Assembly: GCA_903813345.2 (NCBI GenBank)
Contig: CAIIXF020000001.1
Span: 3,846,001 to 3,910,000, forward strand
Direction of reading: 5' to 3'
Source: Owenia fusiformis
Taxonomy: Eukaryota > Annelida > Polychaeta > Sabellida > Oweniidae
DNA: 64,000 bases
Part shown: positions 49,738-61,929 of the stretch, in pieces
Layout of the letters: each line of letters begins with the position of its first letter
How positions within the stretch are numbered: the stretch's first letter is position 1
Program-made: the position numbers and the translations under genes
The notes under the pieces: model-generated
What the model was told of the DNA's origin: nothing
The model's database searches: none
The model's input: only the letters and a program-made list of their open reading frames with translations

Positions 49738-49975
49738 TAAATTAGAGTAGAAACTAATAATCTTAATTTACTTCATTAAATATTTAAAACTTATTGATAT
49801 TATATTTGAAATCTACATATACAATTACACTGAAAACATGGTTATGTAGTTTTTCATCAATTTCCAATTTTTTATTTTCTTTGAATAGTATGGATTATTT
49901 TTTATGTGTCTGCCATGTTATCTGACCCGAATTAGCCACCTGGTGGTGAAACTGGTAACTTGCCTAGGTAATTTC
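49738..49975. mobile_element. Diverged, shortened copy of the 19684-20120 element
   Basis: Shares AGAGTAGAAA and TAATCTTAATTTAC-like starts, GAAATCTACAT, and the run from CTGCCATGTTA through ACCCGAATTAGCCACCTGGT to GAAACTGGTAACT. The middle ~200 bp and the clean termini are lost. Confidence 0.65.
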
Positions 49976-50822
49976 CACCATCAATTGAAACTTTCAGGTT
50001 CCATATTTATTTATGATATGGATATATCAAAATATAAAGTTAACAATTTAATATTAATGAGCCAGAAGTACATTTGAAAAACAAAATCCTTAAATTTTTG
50101 AATATTTGTGAACTACAGACTGAACATTTTACAGCCTCCATAAATTATAAGTGAATTGGTGATATAGGATAAATAGCCATTGTACCTTCAACCTATAAAA
50201 TAATACTAATTGTGAAAATCCATGGAGATGTACCATAAAGTCATGTAAATGAAGTATGCTAAAGTGTTGATTATATATAATTTATATTTACTGCTTTAAT
50301 TATTGCAAATGAAATGAGGCATAAAATACCATATTATGAAAAGACTCTTTTATTGGGAAGATATATTTTACTATTCCCTAGTTTTTAGTTTCCTCAAAAC
50401 AAACCATTGATCACTGGAAATAAATAATATAAAAATACAAATACTGACAAATTAGAATTACCACGTATCAGTAACAAAGATGATTCCAGCAAGATTTATT
50501 AGCGGGATTTAACTTTTGTAGAGAATAAATTCTAATTATCATAATAAAATATGTAAAACAAATAAGCTGTAATAACTCAGGATAATTTGATAATGAGATG
50601 CATAGAAAGTTGAAATTATTTTGTCAGGGATCCTAACAGATGAGAACATTAAGAGAGATAATGAGTTAGATTAGGGAAAAGATGATCTAATGCAGCTGGT
50701 CAATAAATCTTGATCATCATTCATACTATCAACTTTCTCTCTGAAATCACATAGTTTAATTATACTCTAATTAACTTATATTACTTGCATTTTATTAATA
50801 CCACTACATCATGGATAAATAT
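49976..50822. other. Unassigned AT-rich sequence
   Basis: Nothing recognised. Confidence 0.3.
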
Positions 50823-50824
50823 TA

Positions 50825-50871
50825 CAGGGTGTTCAAAATAGCAGAATTAGCAATTCTCATTTGTCACCCTG
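50825..50871. mobile_element. 47-bp mariner-type remnant with TA flanks
   Basis: CAGGGTG at the left and CACCCTG at the right, each next to TA. This is the same CAGGGTG end type as 46913 and 54870 and may be an extreme deletion derivative. Confidence 0.5.
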
Positions 50872-50879
50872 TATATGTA

Positions 50880-53140
50880 CTACATGTAGATGTACATTGA
50901 AAAATGTCAGGATATTGGAAACACAATCACTCATCTTTTGAAAGCATAATTAAATCAGTAATAGCCATTGATTTCACAAGTCGTAGAATTCATCAATTCT
51001 TAATGCGATCCTTACGGCATAATAGATACAAAGAATTAATGTATCACACTCTTGGAAAAAAGCAAAATCAAATAAAAAGTCTAGTCTTAATTTAATAAGC
51101 AATAAGTAATCCAGTTTCTTTTATTTTTTTTATATAAGCACCTAAGCTGCATAAATAAAAGAACTATAATTTGTCAGATTACGATTTTAATGCGCTCATT
51201 AGCAATGATTTGTGTAAAGTTGACATTGCAAGTTTTTATCAGTTAGCTCCGTTGCAAGTAAATTATTAGATGAAATAATGCCCTAATGGCAAATGAGCCA
51301 ACACTCTGTACTGCAAGCCTCCTTGAGCTAACAAAAGCCATGCTGAGTTTCATCTATTGAAAATTAACATCATTAGCGAGACAGATATCAGTAATGTTTT
51401 AGTCTCCATAGCAACTATTGTGAGAAATTTTTCTAATTTCCTGCTAAAGCTTCAGTCAGCTGGGCTCGGAATCAGGTTTCTGCTAAAAGATAATAATTCT
51501 AATGGAAAATTAGCATTTTTAGCTCTTTTGAAGTATTCACCGGGGACTTAATTGGATGGCAGTTGCACAAATCTTAATATAGTGTGTCATTTATGATTGT
51601 GGATGTACACGTCCTAAAGGCCTTATTCATTCATTAAACTGATCAAATGCTCTTCTACATAATAGCTAATTAGGGAGCTGAGAAATTATATTTTTTATGG
51701 AAATGGTATTTACAGACATCTAGTGATAATTTTAAAGGTTATTATTATTAATTATAAAAAGCATTGTAGTTTGAGAGCTGAAATTTGTTACAATTTTTTT
51801 AATAATAATTGTTTACAACCGCAATTTCGTTTAATTCTTGTTCCAGTTCCAGAATGCATTAACTCAAGCTTTTTGGCTGATGAGATATAATTAAAATTGC
51901 ATTAATAATGGCATGAAACAATAAATATTTGATAGTCCCCTTACATCATTGTCAAGATAATGACTCATAGTATTTTGGTATCTTCAATGTTTTTGTCAAT
52001 CTGGAAATCAACTGACTTGGGCCTCAAAGATGATTTGAAATTACCAAGACATTGCTACTATTGTTCAATGGCTTGTTTCAGGGAAATAAGGTCATGATGA
52101 CCTCATTTTTTATTTACCTAATTTCTCACACTTATGACCCATTTTTCCAAAAAATGATATGATTTGAGTGACATAAGGCTCATGAGATAGCTGATTTTGA
52201 AAATGCTCCAATATTTTAGCGGCTTGGGTCTCTTTATGGCTTAAGTCTCGAGGTCATTCCATGAAGGTAAATGCAAAATGTGGTTGTAGCTAATAAAGTA
52301 GGTGATTAAGCAAGACGATACTGAGCTGATTTGCATATGAATCGCATAAATATTGATTTATTTAACAGCTAAATTAAATAACTTTAGGAATCTTCAAGGC
52401 TTTCTGCATGGATAAAAGATATTCAAGTGATGATGCCAAAATGCGTCACTAATTTCATGTTACTAATGTTGCGTCACTAATGCTAAATAAGTTAAAAGGT
52501 GCTATACGTCAATAATTTTATTTTATCATTACTTTTTCAAAAGAAAATATTTTGATAAACTTTTAAATCAATTTTATCGGAAGGTTCTGGAAATGGAAAG
52601 TTCAGTTGATGAACCCAAGGGATATTTATTGACTGCTACGTCAATTAAAAAGTTCAATCATCATGACATCAATTTTTTATCTTAAAAGATATTAACGAGA
52701 AATTTGCAGACCTAATGCACTGGTTAATGATACTTGTGAATGTAATTAGTCAAGCGTAAATACTTCTCATATAAAACACACATCAGTTCCATCCTGATAT
52801 TGATTGGTATTATTATGTAAATTAAGCCTCCAGTGAGGATCTATAGTTTGACAAATCTATCGGCTTTAATTTCCTCGCCAATTGAAAGGTTTTATTAACA
52901 TTTGCAGGACTTGTATAATCTGGTTGACAATCAACCAACTGTCATTTGTTGATTGTAGATTTCAGCACGAAGCCACAAAAGCAGGCTTAGGCCTTAAATT
53001 GATTTCCCGTTATCAGCTGAGTTAGAATCATATTTATTCTCACGAAAACTACATCATTAGTAACACGATATTTACATAATACAGTATTGATCATCTAATG
53101 TTATTATTTTTAAATTAAAAAAGTGGTTGCAGTTTACAAT
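50880..53140. promoter_or_regulatory. Repeat-free candidate regulatory block
   Basis: About 2.2 kb without any of the window's repeats. It has many TAAT/ATTA homeodomain cores, a perfect RFX X-box GTCTCCATAGCAAC (51402-51415) followed by ATTGT, and a doubled TGCGTCACTAAT (52442, 52470; spacing 28 bp). This texture is like conserved non-coding DNA near developmental genes. It is about 39-40 kb upstream of SoxC. The frames within (63-64 codons) are not protein-like. Confidence 0.3.
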
Positions 53141-54800
53141 CTTAGAAATAATTTCTATATAAGGAATGACAATCAATATATTGATTTGAGATTAAAAAAC
53201 TAAGAGTGTTACTAAGAATGAACAAATATTTTCTCTTATGCTTTCGCTTAAACAGCTCTTATATTTCTGATTTCACTTATTTGGAGCTGCCATCTTGAAT
53301 TTAAGATTCCAAAATGGCAGCCACAACAATTCTATTCAACATGAGTTAGAGTTACTAACATGGCCAGTATAAATAGTGACATAAATTTTGAAATCTATGA
53401 TTGATTAAATTAGGAATCTCTTAAAAATCATAAAAACATACAATAATATCTGGCATTTTTCCTGTACCACTACAGCTGATGAATTGAGAGTTGGTCAATA
53501 TAAGTTTTTTTATATAAAAACTATCCCAGACCCAAATTGTTTGGTTTGTTTCAGTTTGAAAACCAACTTTTAGGAAGGAAAATAACCTTTTCAAGTCCTT
53601 ATTTATGTCTAACTCTGAGGTTTTTCTGAAACTTTCCAAATGTTAAAAATAATGACCAATAACTGGCTTTGATCAAATCCATAATCAAATCTGTATATAT
53701 CAGCATTTTGAAGAGTGAGAGACAGTCTGTCGCTCTACTCAAGAGTAGTATATTAAGTTTACAATAGTGTTTTGATATCTAATAGCCACCTTTGGCTCAG
53801 GCTTGTATACTTTGTATAAAAATGTTTTGACTATGTTGTCAACAGTTATAATTGTTTGTGGCTCACAACAAAAATACATCATCACCTCATACATAAGCAA
53901 ATTTCTTTTTAATTGTAGGAGGACATAAAAATGAAACCCTTTATTTTGAAATAACTGTCACTCTAATGATGGAATCTCCATGAATTTTCTTGAAAAGAAA
54001 GTGTTCAATGTGTAAACAGTGGGGTGCAAGCATCAATAACTGAGATTAAGAGAAATCGCTTTTTTATTGAGGCATGCTCTAATGACTAATCACTCAGTTT
54101 CACAAGTTTCACAAGTTTCTGTCTACATCAATATCTATCAAATAAGCAAGTTCAATAATCATACCATTATTTACAATATTATTTGTGATAATCAACAAAC
54201 AATCCAAAACTGACTCAATTAATAATACAGGCAAAGGTCCTAAATTCAGAAATCACCATAAACAATAATTCTCTTTGATCTTTATAATATAAACGGTGTA
54301 TGCAGATGTTTTTGAATTGTAGAAATGTATTGTAACATGAAAGCTGATTAAAATATAATATTACAAAATGTTATATAATGAGTTAGCTTGATAACTACAC
54401 CTTCCAAAACAGTATCATCTTCACTCTGCATAAGCCAGCAGCTGAAGCAGCAAGTGTTCTAATCTACACACCTGAGCCTCAGACTTTATATCCCATTATA
54501 ATGTTCTAATAATTAACTAATAACAAATTACCATTTAATAACATTTGGATCAAATGACATCACAATCAACAAGCCTGCCCTCTTTTAATGAGAATTAATG
54601 AAAGATTAATACTGTTAACGCATATATTTCATGATTTTGTTATTGTAAAAATTAACTATCAAATTACAGTGAAACCTGTCTATCTATTATCATACACTTC
54701 TCCTACCCGAACACCTGTCAATGTGAACACTTTTTCTCCTTCCCAAATCTGTTATCTCCCACTGACTCACATGTTTTTAAAATACTTTAAAATGTGAACA
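53141..54800. other. Unassigned sequence with a short repeat scrap
   Basis: GGAGCTGCCATCTTGAATTT and CCAAAATGGCAGCCA face each other at about 53284-53323, probably remnants of the ATGGCGGC family. No gene recognised. Confidence 0.4.
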
Positions 54801-54804
54801 TAAT

Positions 54805-55665
54805 AGAGAGATTTCGCACCTAGTGAAAGTACAACTTATAACGTATACTTATACTTATAGGTAAACGTACAAGGTGTTTCATAATGTGGGCTTTTCGTCA
54901 GGAAAGATCTTCTCAGACTGTAATAAATACAGGTCAAAGGGATGCCATTTGTACTTTGTTGAATTGTAGCATGTTTAGTTGATCCAAATGTGTTTGTCTA
55001 GAATAAAATAGGCTCATGTAGAATACATATGTTATAGACCCATCTCTTCTCAAATTGACTTTTTGGAGATGCTCGTTATGAAACACCCTGTATGTCATTT
55101 GTTGAGCTACTGAATGGGTCGTTTCCAGGAATTGCTAGAACCTACTGGTTTGATTGGTGTTTCAAATTGATGGTTAAAGTATTTGATTGGATACTGTTCC
55201 CACTCAGCCAATTAATTTTAAAAAATGCTTGCGGTCAATTGTTCCACACACATGTAGGCAAATCCTTATACGGAGATCTAACTGTATACGTTATCATCTA
55301 CGTAAATACACCGTTTTGTAAGTTCATTGAACTTATACTGATCATGAAAACATTGAAATAATCAACTTGTTTATGTAATGACTCACTTTAAAGAATCATG
55401 ACTCACTTTAAAGGATCGTGTTTATAATACACTACAACTAAAAGGACACGGAAGCAAGCATTTAATTATAATGTGCATAATCTACACGTGCAGATGACAG
55501 TGCATTCACAGTCTCTAGTTGATGGAGCTTTTCTATAACGGGAAAAGATATGTTCCATTAAGTACAATTTAAAATTGATTTTAGTAAATATAAAAGTTCG
55601 ACATGACCCTTTAAACTATACGTATACGTATAAGTTGTACTTTCACTTATGTGCGAAATCTCTCT
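54805..55665. mobile_element. TIR element, 861 bp including a nested MITE
   Basis: Ends AGAGAGATTTCGCAC and inverse; the inverted match continues through AGTGAAAGTACAACTTAT to ACGTATAC (about 45 bp). AAT flanks both ends, a possible 3-bp duplication. An 89-codon frame at 55092-55361 lies wholly inside, begins at the nested insertion junction and has no recognised domain. Confidence 0.75.
54870..55090. mobile_element. Nested mariner-type MITE (221 bp)
   Basis: Ends CAAGGTGTTTCATAATG and inverse of CAGGGTGTTTCATAACG, with TA at both edges (54868-54869, 55091-55092). It lies just inside the left arm of the 54805-55665 element, so it inserted later. Confidence 0.8.
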
Positions 55666-55668
55666 AAT

Positions 55669-58570
55669 GTTAGATCTAAACACTTACGGCTAGTCCCAGT
55701 AATATCTGGGTAAGACAGGTTCTACCTGTACGTATTATATTTTGCATTTGATTGCCTTGTACACTTCATGATTTTGCTCTGGCTTGATTCAAATATAGAA
55801 GATACTTTCCAAGGCCAAAGAAAAAGTGACCAACATGTTCTGGCAAAAAACTGATTTTTTAAGGAAATTCATGAGACTTCAAGGTTTAAACTATCAAAAT
55901 TCCAAGTTTGATGCTGATATGATGACCTCAATTAAAAATCCAGGTCGTTATGAAGGCACAAAATTTTAATTTATAGAAGTCACTTTTTTTTCAAGGATAT
56001 CAAATTAGTAGTCTCTGTTGTTTTTTATTTACTGTTATTAAAAAATGCCTGATTTATTTGTTTGTCAAACCTAACTACCTTAAGGACAATAAAAAAATAT
56101 TTAAAAACTAGTATAGCGACAGAAGGTACATGCATATCTCGATGAGTGTTAACTTAAACTTCAAGCTGGCACACTTTTGGTGCTCAATGCTCAGGAAAAT
56201 GTGATTCCATATAATTGAAACACTTGACATTTATAGGGGCAGTTGGTTGGTTCCTTTTTAGGCTCACACAATCAATCTTATCCTCTTATCAAACAATATA
56301 TTTAAGTTTTTGATAAAGTGAAAACACAAGACGCATATTGGGTATGTATGTTGGAACAGCTGCCAGAGATAAGGTGCCATTTAACCGGAGATAAAAGACT
56401 CATTGAGAAATGCAAAATCTAATTTGAATTTAAAGATTACCCAGGTGGAATTGACAGCCTGGCTTGTTTTAAACTATGGCTTTAGCCCATGCAAAATGTA
56501 GCCTAGAAGGCAGACTGCCAGTAAAATCAGCTGTTAGGTACACACACTTGCAAAATACCTTAAATTGCTATTTCATTATGGTATATTGAATAACCAATTG
56601 AAATTCAGCCTAACCTGCCTACAATGAACATGAAATCAGTGTGAACACTTTATACATGAAATATGTTCATTTTTTAAAGTGCCAATATGTTGCGGAGAGA
56701 TAACATTTTTGGGAGAATTTATTGCGAATTCACCTGCCTGAAATGAACAGCTGATACTAGGGAGTGAATAGTCAAAATATAAACTATAAAGCTGTATGCA
56801 ATCCTGTTATCTTAAGTGATTACTGGTCAAAGAATTAGAGTATTGATCTTTTCTTTGCTTTTCAATCTTAACTATGATCTGATACTACAAGCCGCCATTC
56901 AATCATTGTCACAAATGAATTAAAATAAAATCTAATACTCTTTGTTGATTTATATTTTGGATTTAGTTGGTATTCAAAGTACATGTCATAACACCCTCAT
57001 CAAAAGGCTCTGAAATTTTACTTTTGTAATATGTTAGATTAAATTTTAAAGTTAAATTGTTAAGATAAGCTAGTTTAAAGCAAGTATTTTCTCAAAAAGG
57101 CCTGACACATGCATCCCGTTACCACAAATATGTGATAAAAGTTTACCCTTGAAAGCTATTATTGAATCATAGGGTAAGTAACAATGTGTGTGGTCACATA
57201 AGGCACTTTGTCTGGTGCCAGATATTTTAAAAGATACACACAAGAAACAAATGTCTGGGAGGTTGTATTTGAACCAGGTATTTGATTTAACAACACTTTA
57301 ACTTAATTCACGTTTCAAGTCAACATATTACCGAGGTGCGACCATTTCTAATCCAGGTGGAATTTTGAGATTAATTAAAATCAAACCTATTAACAGCAGA
57401 TAATCCCATCCATCAAAGTAACATATAGCGGTTTCTAATGTTTCCTCATAGCCTCAAAATCAAAACAAATATTTTTCAGAGTGAATTACTGAAGTATTTC
57501 CTATGTGTAATAAAAACAATAACAAAACAAGTATACAGTCCCCTCTGTTTTCCTTATCACAATTTCAACTAATTCTTAAGGTCAAGTACTATTTGATTCA
57601 TGGATATGTTTTTATCAATATTTCTAAGGGCATACCTCCAGAAAGTGGTCTATGGATAAGTAACTGTACCATTAAGTATTTAGGAAGTTATCTGTCTTAT
57701 CTGTCATAATTTTGCAAAACCATATTTCAAGTACGAAATTGAGTAATATAGTGGGAATATCTTCTTTTTGCCTAAAGGTCTAATTTTGGTAACCTGGTCT
57801 TTGCAATGTTTGATGCAATCTCTATTGAAACACATGTATCTTTATTTCCGGTAGATAACTTGATACTTAATAGATGTATTTTAACCAATCTTTTGGAAAA
57901 GATAAGAGATGAGTGCATACACAGTTGCTCATATATTCGGAATATCTTTACCTTAGAATTTTTTAAAATATTGTAATACTATAAATAAAATATTGTAAAT
58001 AATTGCGTCATGATCATAGAAGAGCTACTCTAAGCCCCAGAGGCTAGCAACAGATGATGCTCTCTTTTAGAAGCAAAATTAAGCTAGTGAAATTGTAAAG
58101 AAATGCTTTTATCTAGCAATAATTTTTGTGAAATGAGTTATCATGAAGCATTGCTTCTTAGTTTAATGAGCGTGATATGAACTGGAGGCGAAGCAATAAA
58201 ATTACTGAAGTAAAACTGATCGTTCATATAAAAGAAATACTATTTAATCAGCAGAAAATTCAAATTCAATCTACATTCTACGTAAATGGAAATGCGTAAG
58301 TGACAAAAGACATTTTCAGTACAGCAAGGTTAAAATCATAACTGATACGGAAATCGCCATTATGATTATTAGGTATATGACTCCTGGGTGTTAAAGGTGA
58401 CAGACGGCACATCTCTCTCGTGCTTATCTGGCCAGTATTATATGCTTCAAAGCATCTCTGTATTACAAATGATATCCTTGAATTGAAATTATATGTGAAA
58501 TTATTGATTCTTAATGCAGCATTAATTTTGCATCTTTGACAGCAGATCATTGACTTGTAGTTTAAGTCCC
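55669..58570. other. Unassigned AT-rich sequence
   Basis: No gene or repeat recognised. The 90-codon minus frame at 58278-58550 has no known domain. Confidence 0.35.
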
Positions 58571-58760
58571 TGAATCAAAAAGAACTCTAAGAAAGCAACC
58601 ATCTTGATAATTCTTACTTTAGCAAAGTCTTTTGCCTATAAGGCACCTGGAGATAAAATGTTAATCAAATGTGACAACTGGTATTTGAGTTATCAATAAC
58701 TATATTTTTTTAGGAAAAAGTCATACATTCAAGGTATTTTCTTAATCTATGTATTGCATT
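58571..58760 (-). repeat. ATGGCGGC-family remnant
   Basis: AACCATCTTGATAATTCTTA, then AAGGCACC, then ACTGGTATTTGAGTTATCAA and TAACTATATTTTTT in family order. Confidence 0.55.
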
Positions 58761-60843
58761 TCAAGAAAAAAAATTCCTGTGTTATTTCTGCATAGCTTCA
58801 GTTTTTGTACTTAAAATCATATTGCAGTTTCAAAACAAAATATCAAATGGTAAGGGACATATATTTTAGCACATTTGTTTCAAATAGAGGAGGGGATGTA
58901 CCAAACAGGATGTGAGGCTAATATGGTTTTAATTATACTGACAGATATGGAAATATGATGACAAGACTTTGGAATATCAGCTAGGCTGAAAGAACAATAT
59001 TTATATTTCTTTTATTGAATTACAATATGTCAGTTTCTCCATACCCTGACTGCAAAGTTTAGTTCATAACCTCTGAAAAGTGTAGACAATTTTAGTTTAG
59101 CAGTCCTACCCCAACTACCAGTAATAACTATCACACACTGGGTCATAAATCAATTCAAACCCAATGTTGGTCAATAACGGGTCATTTGTGGCGATATAGA
59201 AAGTTGTCCTGGCAACAACAAGCTCTTGTTGGCTCAGTGAAGTCAGAGGTTTATTTTAAACTTAAATGAGTATAAAAGTTATCTTTACAAATACAAAGGG
59301 TAGTCCCTGATGGCGCCAGGCTGACAGAATGCAAAATGAAGTAATAAAAATGGCTATATTCATTGCCCACCCCCTCCATGACATTTCTAGCACCTTTCCA
59401 TTGCCAGAGGAAAGCAAATTTTATAAATATTTCTTTAAAAAATCATCAAAAACATTTTCTGGCACAAAAAGCATTTTCAGTGTTTTTTTAAATGTGGCAA
59501 GGTACTTGCTGAGTAACATAAAATATGTCAGTGATACCAGCTTGTTTCTGTACTTGGGAGGTATGGAAAATCAGGTTTAGGATGAGGTCGAGGACAGGTT
59601 GATGTTTGCATAGGTTCATCTTTACCATAGACCACAAGTTCAGAGAAAAAGGGTTAATATTAGAAATATGATCCCAAGGAAAGAGCAGATCTAGCCAATT
59701 TCCCAGTAATTTAGTTGCAGATTCAAGCCTTAGGAAACCTGAACTGACCAAAAGGGTCACCGCTGTTATGAATGTAGCCTTTAGCCCCCCTGTATCAGTC
59801 TATATACACCTTAGAAATAAATGTGCCCCATCTGAATGGACCTAATAGTACCAGTGGTCGTATTCACTTATTTCTTATTCAAAGCTATTATCAACATTCT
59901 ACCTTTAAAGCAGACATGCAGTCATTTGGAATACCTATTTGTTACAATAAATACTAGATGACCTCCCAGGGACCTTTAAAACCTGATCTGGGCAACAGAA
60001 AGGGCATGCTAGGGTCAGAGGTTAGTGGTCTAAATATCTGACAGATGGCCATCCCCATAGCAACGACACACATCAATTTACAACTGAAAGGTAAGTGAAG
60101 ATTCTAGAGAATATTATTAAATCTGAGTACTCTTAACCCCTTGACCATATGAATATATTAGCCAGTAAATAAATGTGCCTATTGAACAAGGCACCCTGCT
60201 TCACCCTTATTTCTGTGAATCTTAATGTTTGCCAATCCGAATCCCTCAAAGACCGTCTAATGCATTTTCCTGACCAGATGGCTATTATGAATAGAAGGAC
60301 ATGTTTACATTTTTCTAGTAATCTCATCTTAGACTTATCCTACAGGTTTCACCTAAGGCTCACCTCCGAACATATTTATACCAAATCAAGATCTAGAAGC
60401 AAATGCAAATACAGTCTAGTTATTATATAGCTAGCCTAGAATAAATATAGGTCTAAATAGGAATTTCCCTGTCCCATTAAGTTATATAATATTTTATGTT
60501 GATAATGATGCATATGTCCCACAAAGTTGGTTGACAGAGAGGTCATCTATTCTTAGAGACACTTGTTATTCATGGATGAGACACCTTAGGGGTCAAGTCA
60601 TAATAATATCTACTTCCATTAGGAACATTTATTGTGTTAGTAAGTGTTTTGTGATGGCATACATTTTCATATTCTCAGCATTAGTAAAGACACTTTTCAT
60701 CCGATGCAGTCAATAATAACATCCATACAAATGCATGGTGAAGGATAAAGGTTATGTTAAAACCAAAATAACACTTTTTGAGAGATCTTAATTTATTTTT
60801 TAAATGACCCCTATCACATTTTAACTGTCTCCCACAGGAGTGG
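58761..60843. other. Unassigned sequence with an RFX-like X-box
   Basis: GTTGTCCTGGCAAC (59203-59216) is a near-symmetric X-box; CCCCATAGCAAC near 60052 is a half-match. Frames of 83-90 codons at 59329-59760 on opposite strands overlap and are unrecognised. Confidence 0.35.
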
Positions 60844-60852
60844 TCTTTCAGC

Positions 60853-61223
60853 TACCCTGCATGCAGAGTCTAGTTAAACTACACTCTGCCTAGTAGAGAC
60901 CATATTACAGTTTAGTAGCCCCGCCCCCACGACGGGTACCGGTGACAGTTTGAGTAAATCACTTTTGACCTACGCGCTGACCTTCCACCAATCAGCGAGC
61001 TTGAAGAAACATGGACCAAATGCGTTCTAATTAAATATGCGCATGTCATTGGTCAATTCCGGGCTCAACGATGACGTCAGAAGGAATGACCATATAAAGA
61101 ACATCGGTCAAATTTGGCCGACGAACACTGATTGGCGCGGTGAGTTCACAGGTTTATTTAAGTTTGAAAGAGTGAAGACGAAGCTCTCTTTTAAGAAGTG
61201 AAGTCAAACGAATGTAAAGGGTA
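60853..61223. mobile_element. 371-bp MITE carrying promoter-like motifs, 9-bp TSD
   Basis: Starts TACCCTGCATGCAGAGTCTA and ends GAATGTAAAGGGTA. TCTTTCAGC is duplicated exactly (60844-60852, 61224-61232). The left end has a near-palindrome (GCAGAGT, TAGTTAAACTA, ACTCTGC). The middle is GC-richer than the window and holds GCCCCGCCCCC, ACCAATC, ATTGGTC, TGACGTCA, CATATAAAG and GATTGGCG. No coding frame. The 76-bp element at 6585-6660 is a deletion form of the same family. Confidence 0.85.
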
Positions 61224-61515
61224 TCTTTCAGCAAGGTTGTCATACGAATCTTTCAAAACCTATCTCATTAAAGGAAGTTCAGGTCTCAAGTAGAACTTAT
61301 TTAGACCCCCTGGGACCCTAGACAGTACCATGAAAAGTTCAGTATCAATTTGGGACACTTCTAAAGCTTAAATGTTATTTCACACTACATGTTTAAGTAA
61401 TTAAACCAACTGTAATTAGTGATATCATTGCTTGCCTAATTGATGTTCCTGATGAATTATGCATGGCTATTTAATATTTCTAGGATGACTAGATTTGAAC
61501 ATTTCATGATAGAAA

Positions 61516-61700
61516 TAACCTGGTAGTATTATTGTCTCCTTTTGCCAAAATCTACACCCATGATGTGACATAATACCATATTAGGAATTTTGACTAACTT
61601 GAACAAGCGGTATTTGAGTTATCAAAATTCATATTTTCACAAAAATGGCAGACATTTTTAATTGAGCACCCATATCTGAAACTCATTCTACAGGAGAAGT
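61516..61700 (-). repeat. ATGGCGGC-family repeat
   Basis: GCGGTATTTGAGTTATCAAA, TTCACAAAAATGGCAGACAT, TTTTAATTGAGCACCCATAT and GAAACTCATTCTACAGGAGA in family order. Confidence 0.65.
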
Positions 61701-61763
61701 CCTAGATGTATTTCAGAGAATTGTTGCAACAATATATAATTTAGTGAGAATGTTTGTACTTAC

Positions 61764-61926
61764 AATACAATACAGAGAAACAGTGTAGCATCCCTTGACA
61801 TCCTGGCTGTAAACATCAGCAATGACTTTGCTTACTGTGGTAGTTTAGAGGTAAACTTTCGCGTCTTTCCAGTACCAATGGACGTTATGTACGACAACGT
61901 CAACGTCATAGCAATCAATGTCATAG
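61764..61926 (-). CDS. Candidate exon or decayed exon, product unknown
   Basis: On the minus strand a strong acceptor (TTTTCTATTCTTTGTGTTTTCAG) precedes 61926, and an excellent donor (GTAAGTAC) follows 61764. The frame that spans it reads YDIDCYDVDVVVHNVHWYWK, then, after one in-frame TAA, TTTVSKVIADVYSQDVKGCY. A shorter exon 61836-61926 using an internal ACA/GTAAGC donor leaves only a different frame open for 29 codons. The segment is richer in CG dinucleotides than its surroundings. It is either a real short exon, a decayed exon, or chance; no family recognised. Confidence 0.25.
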
Positions 61927-61929
61927 CTG

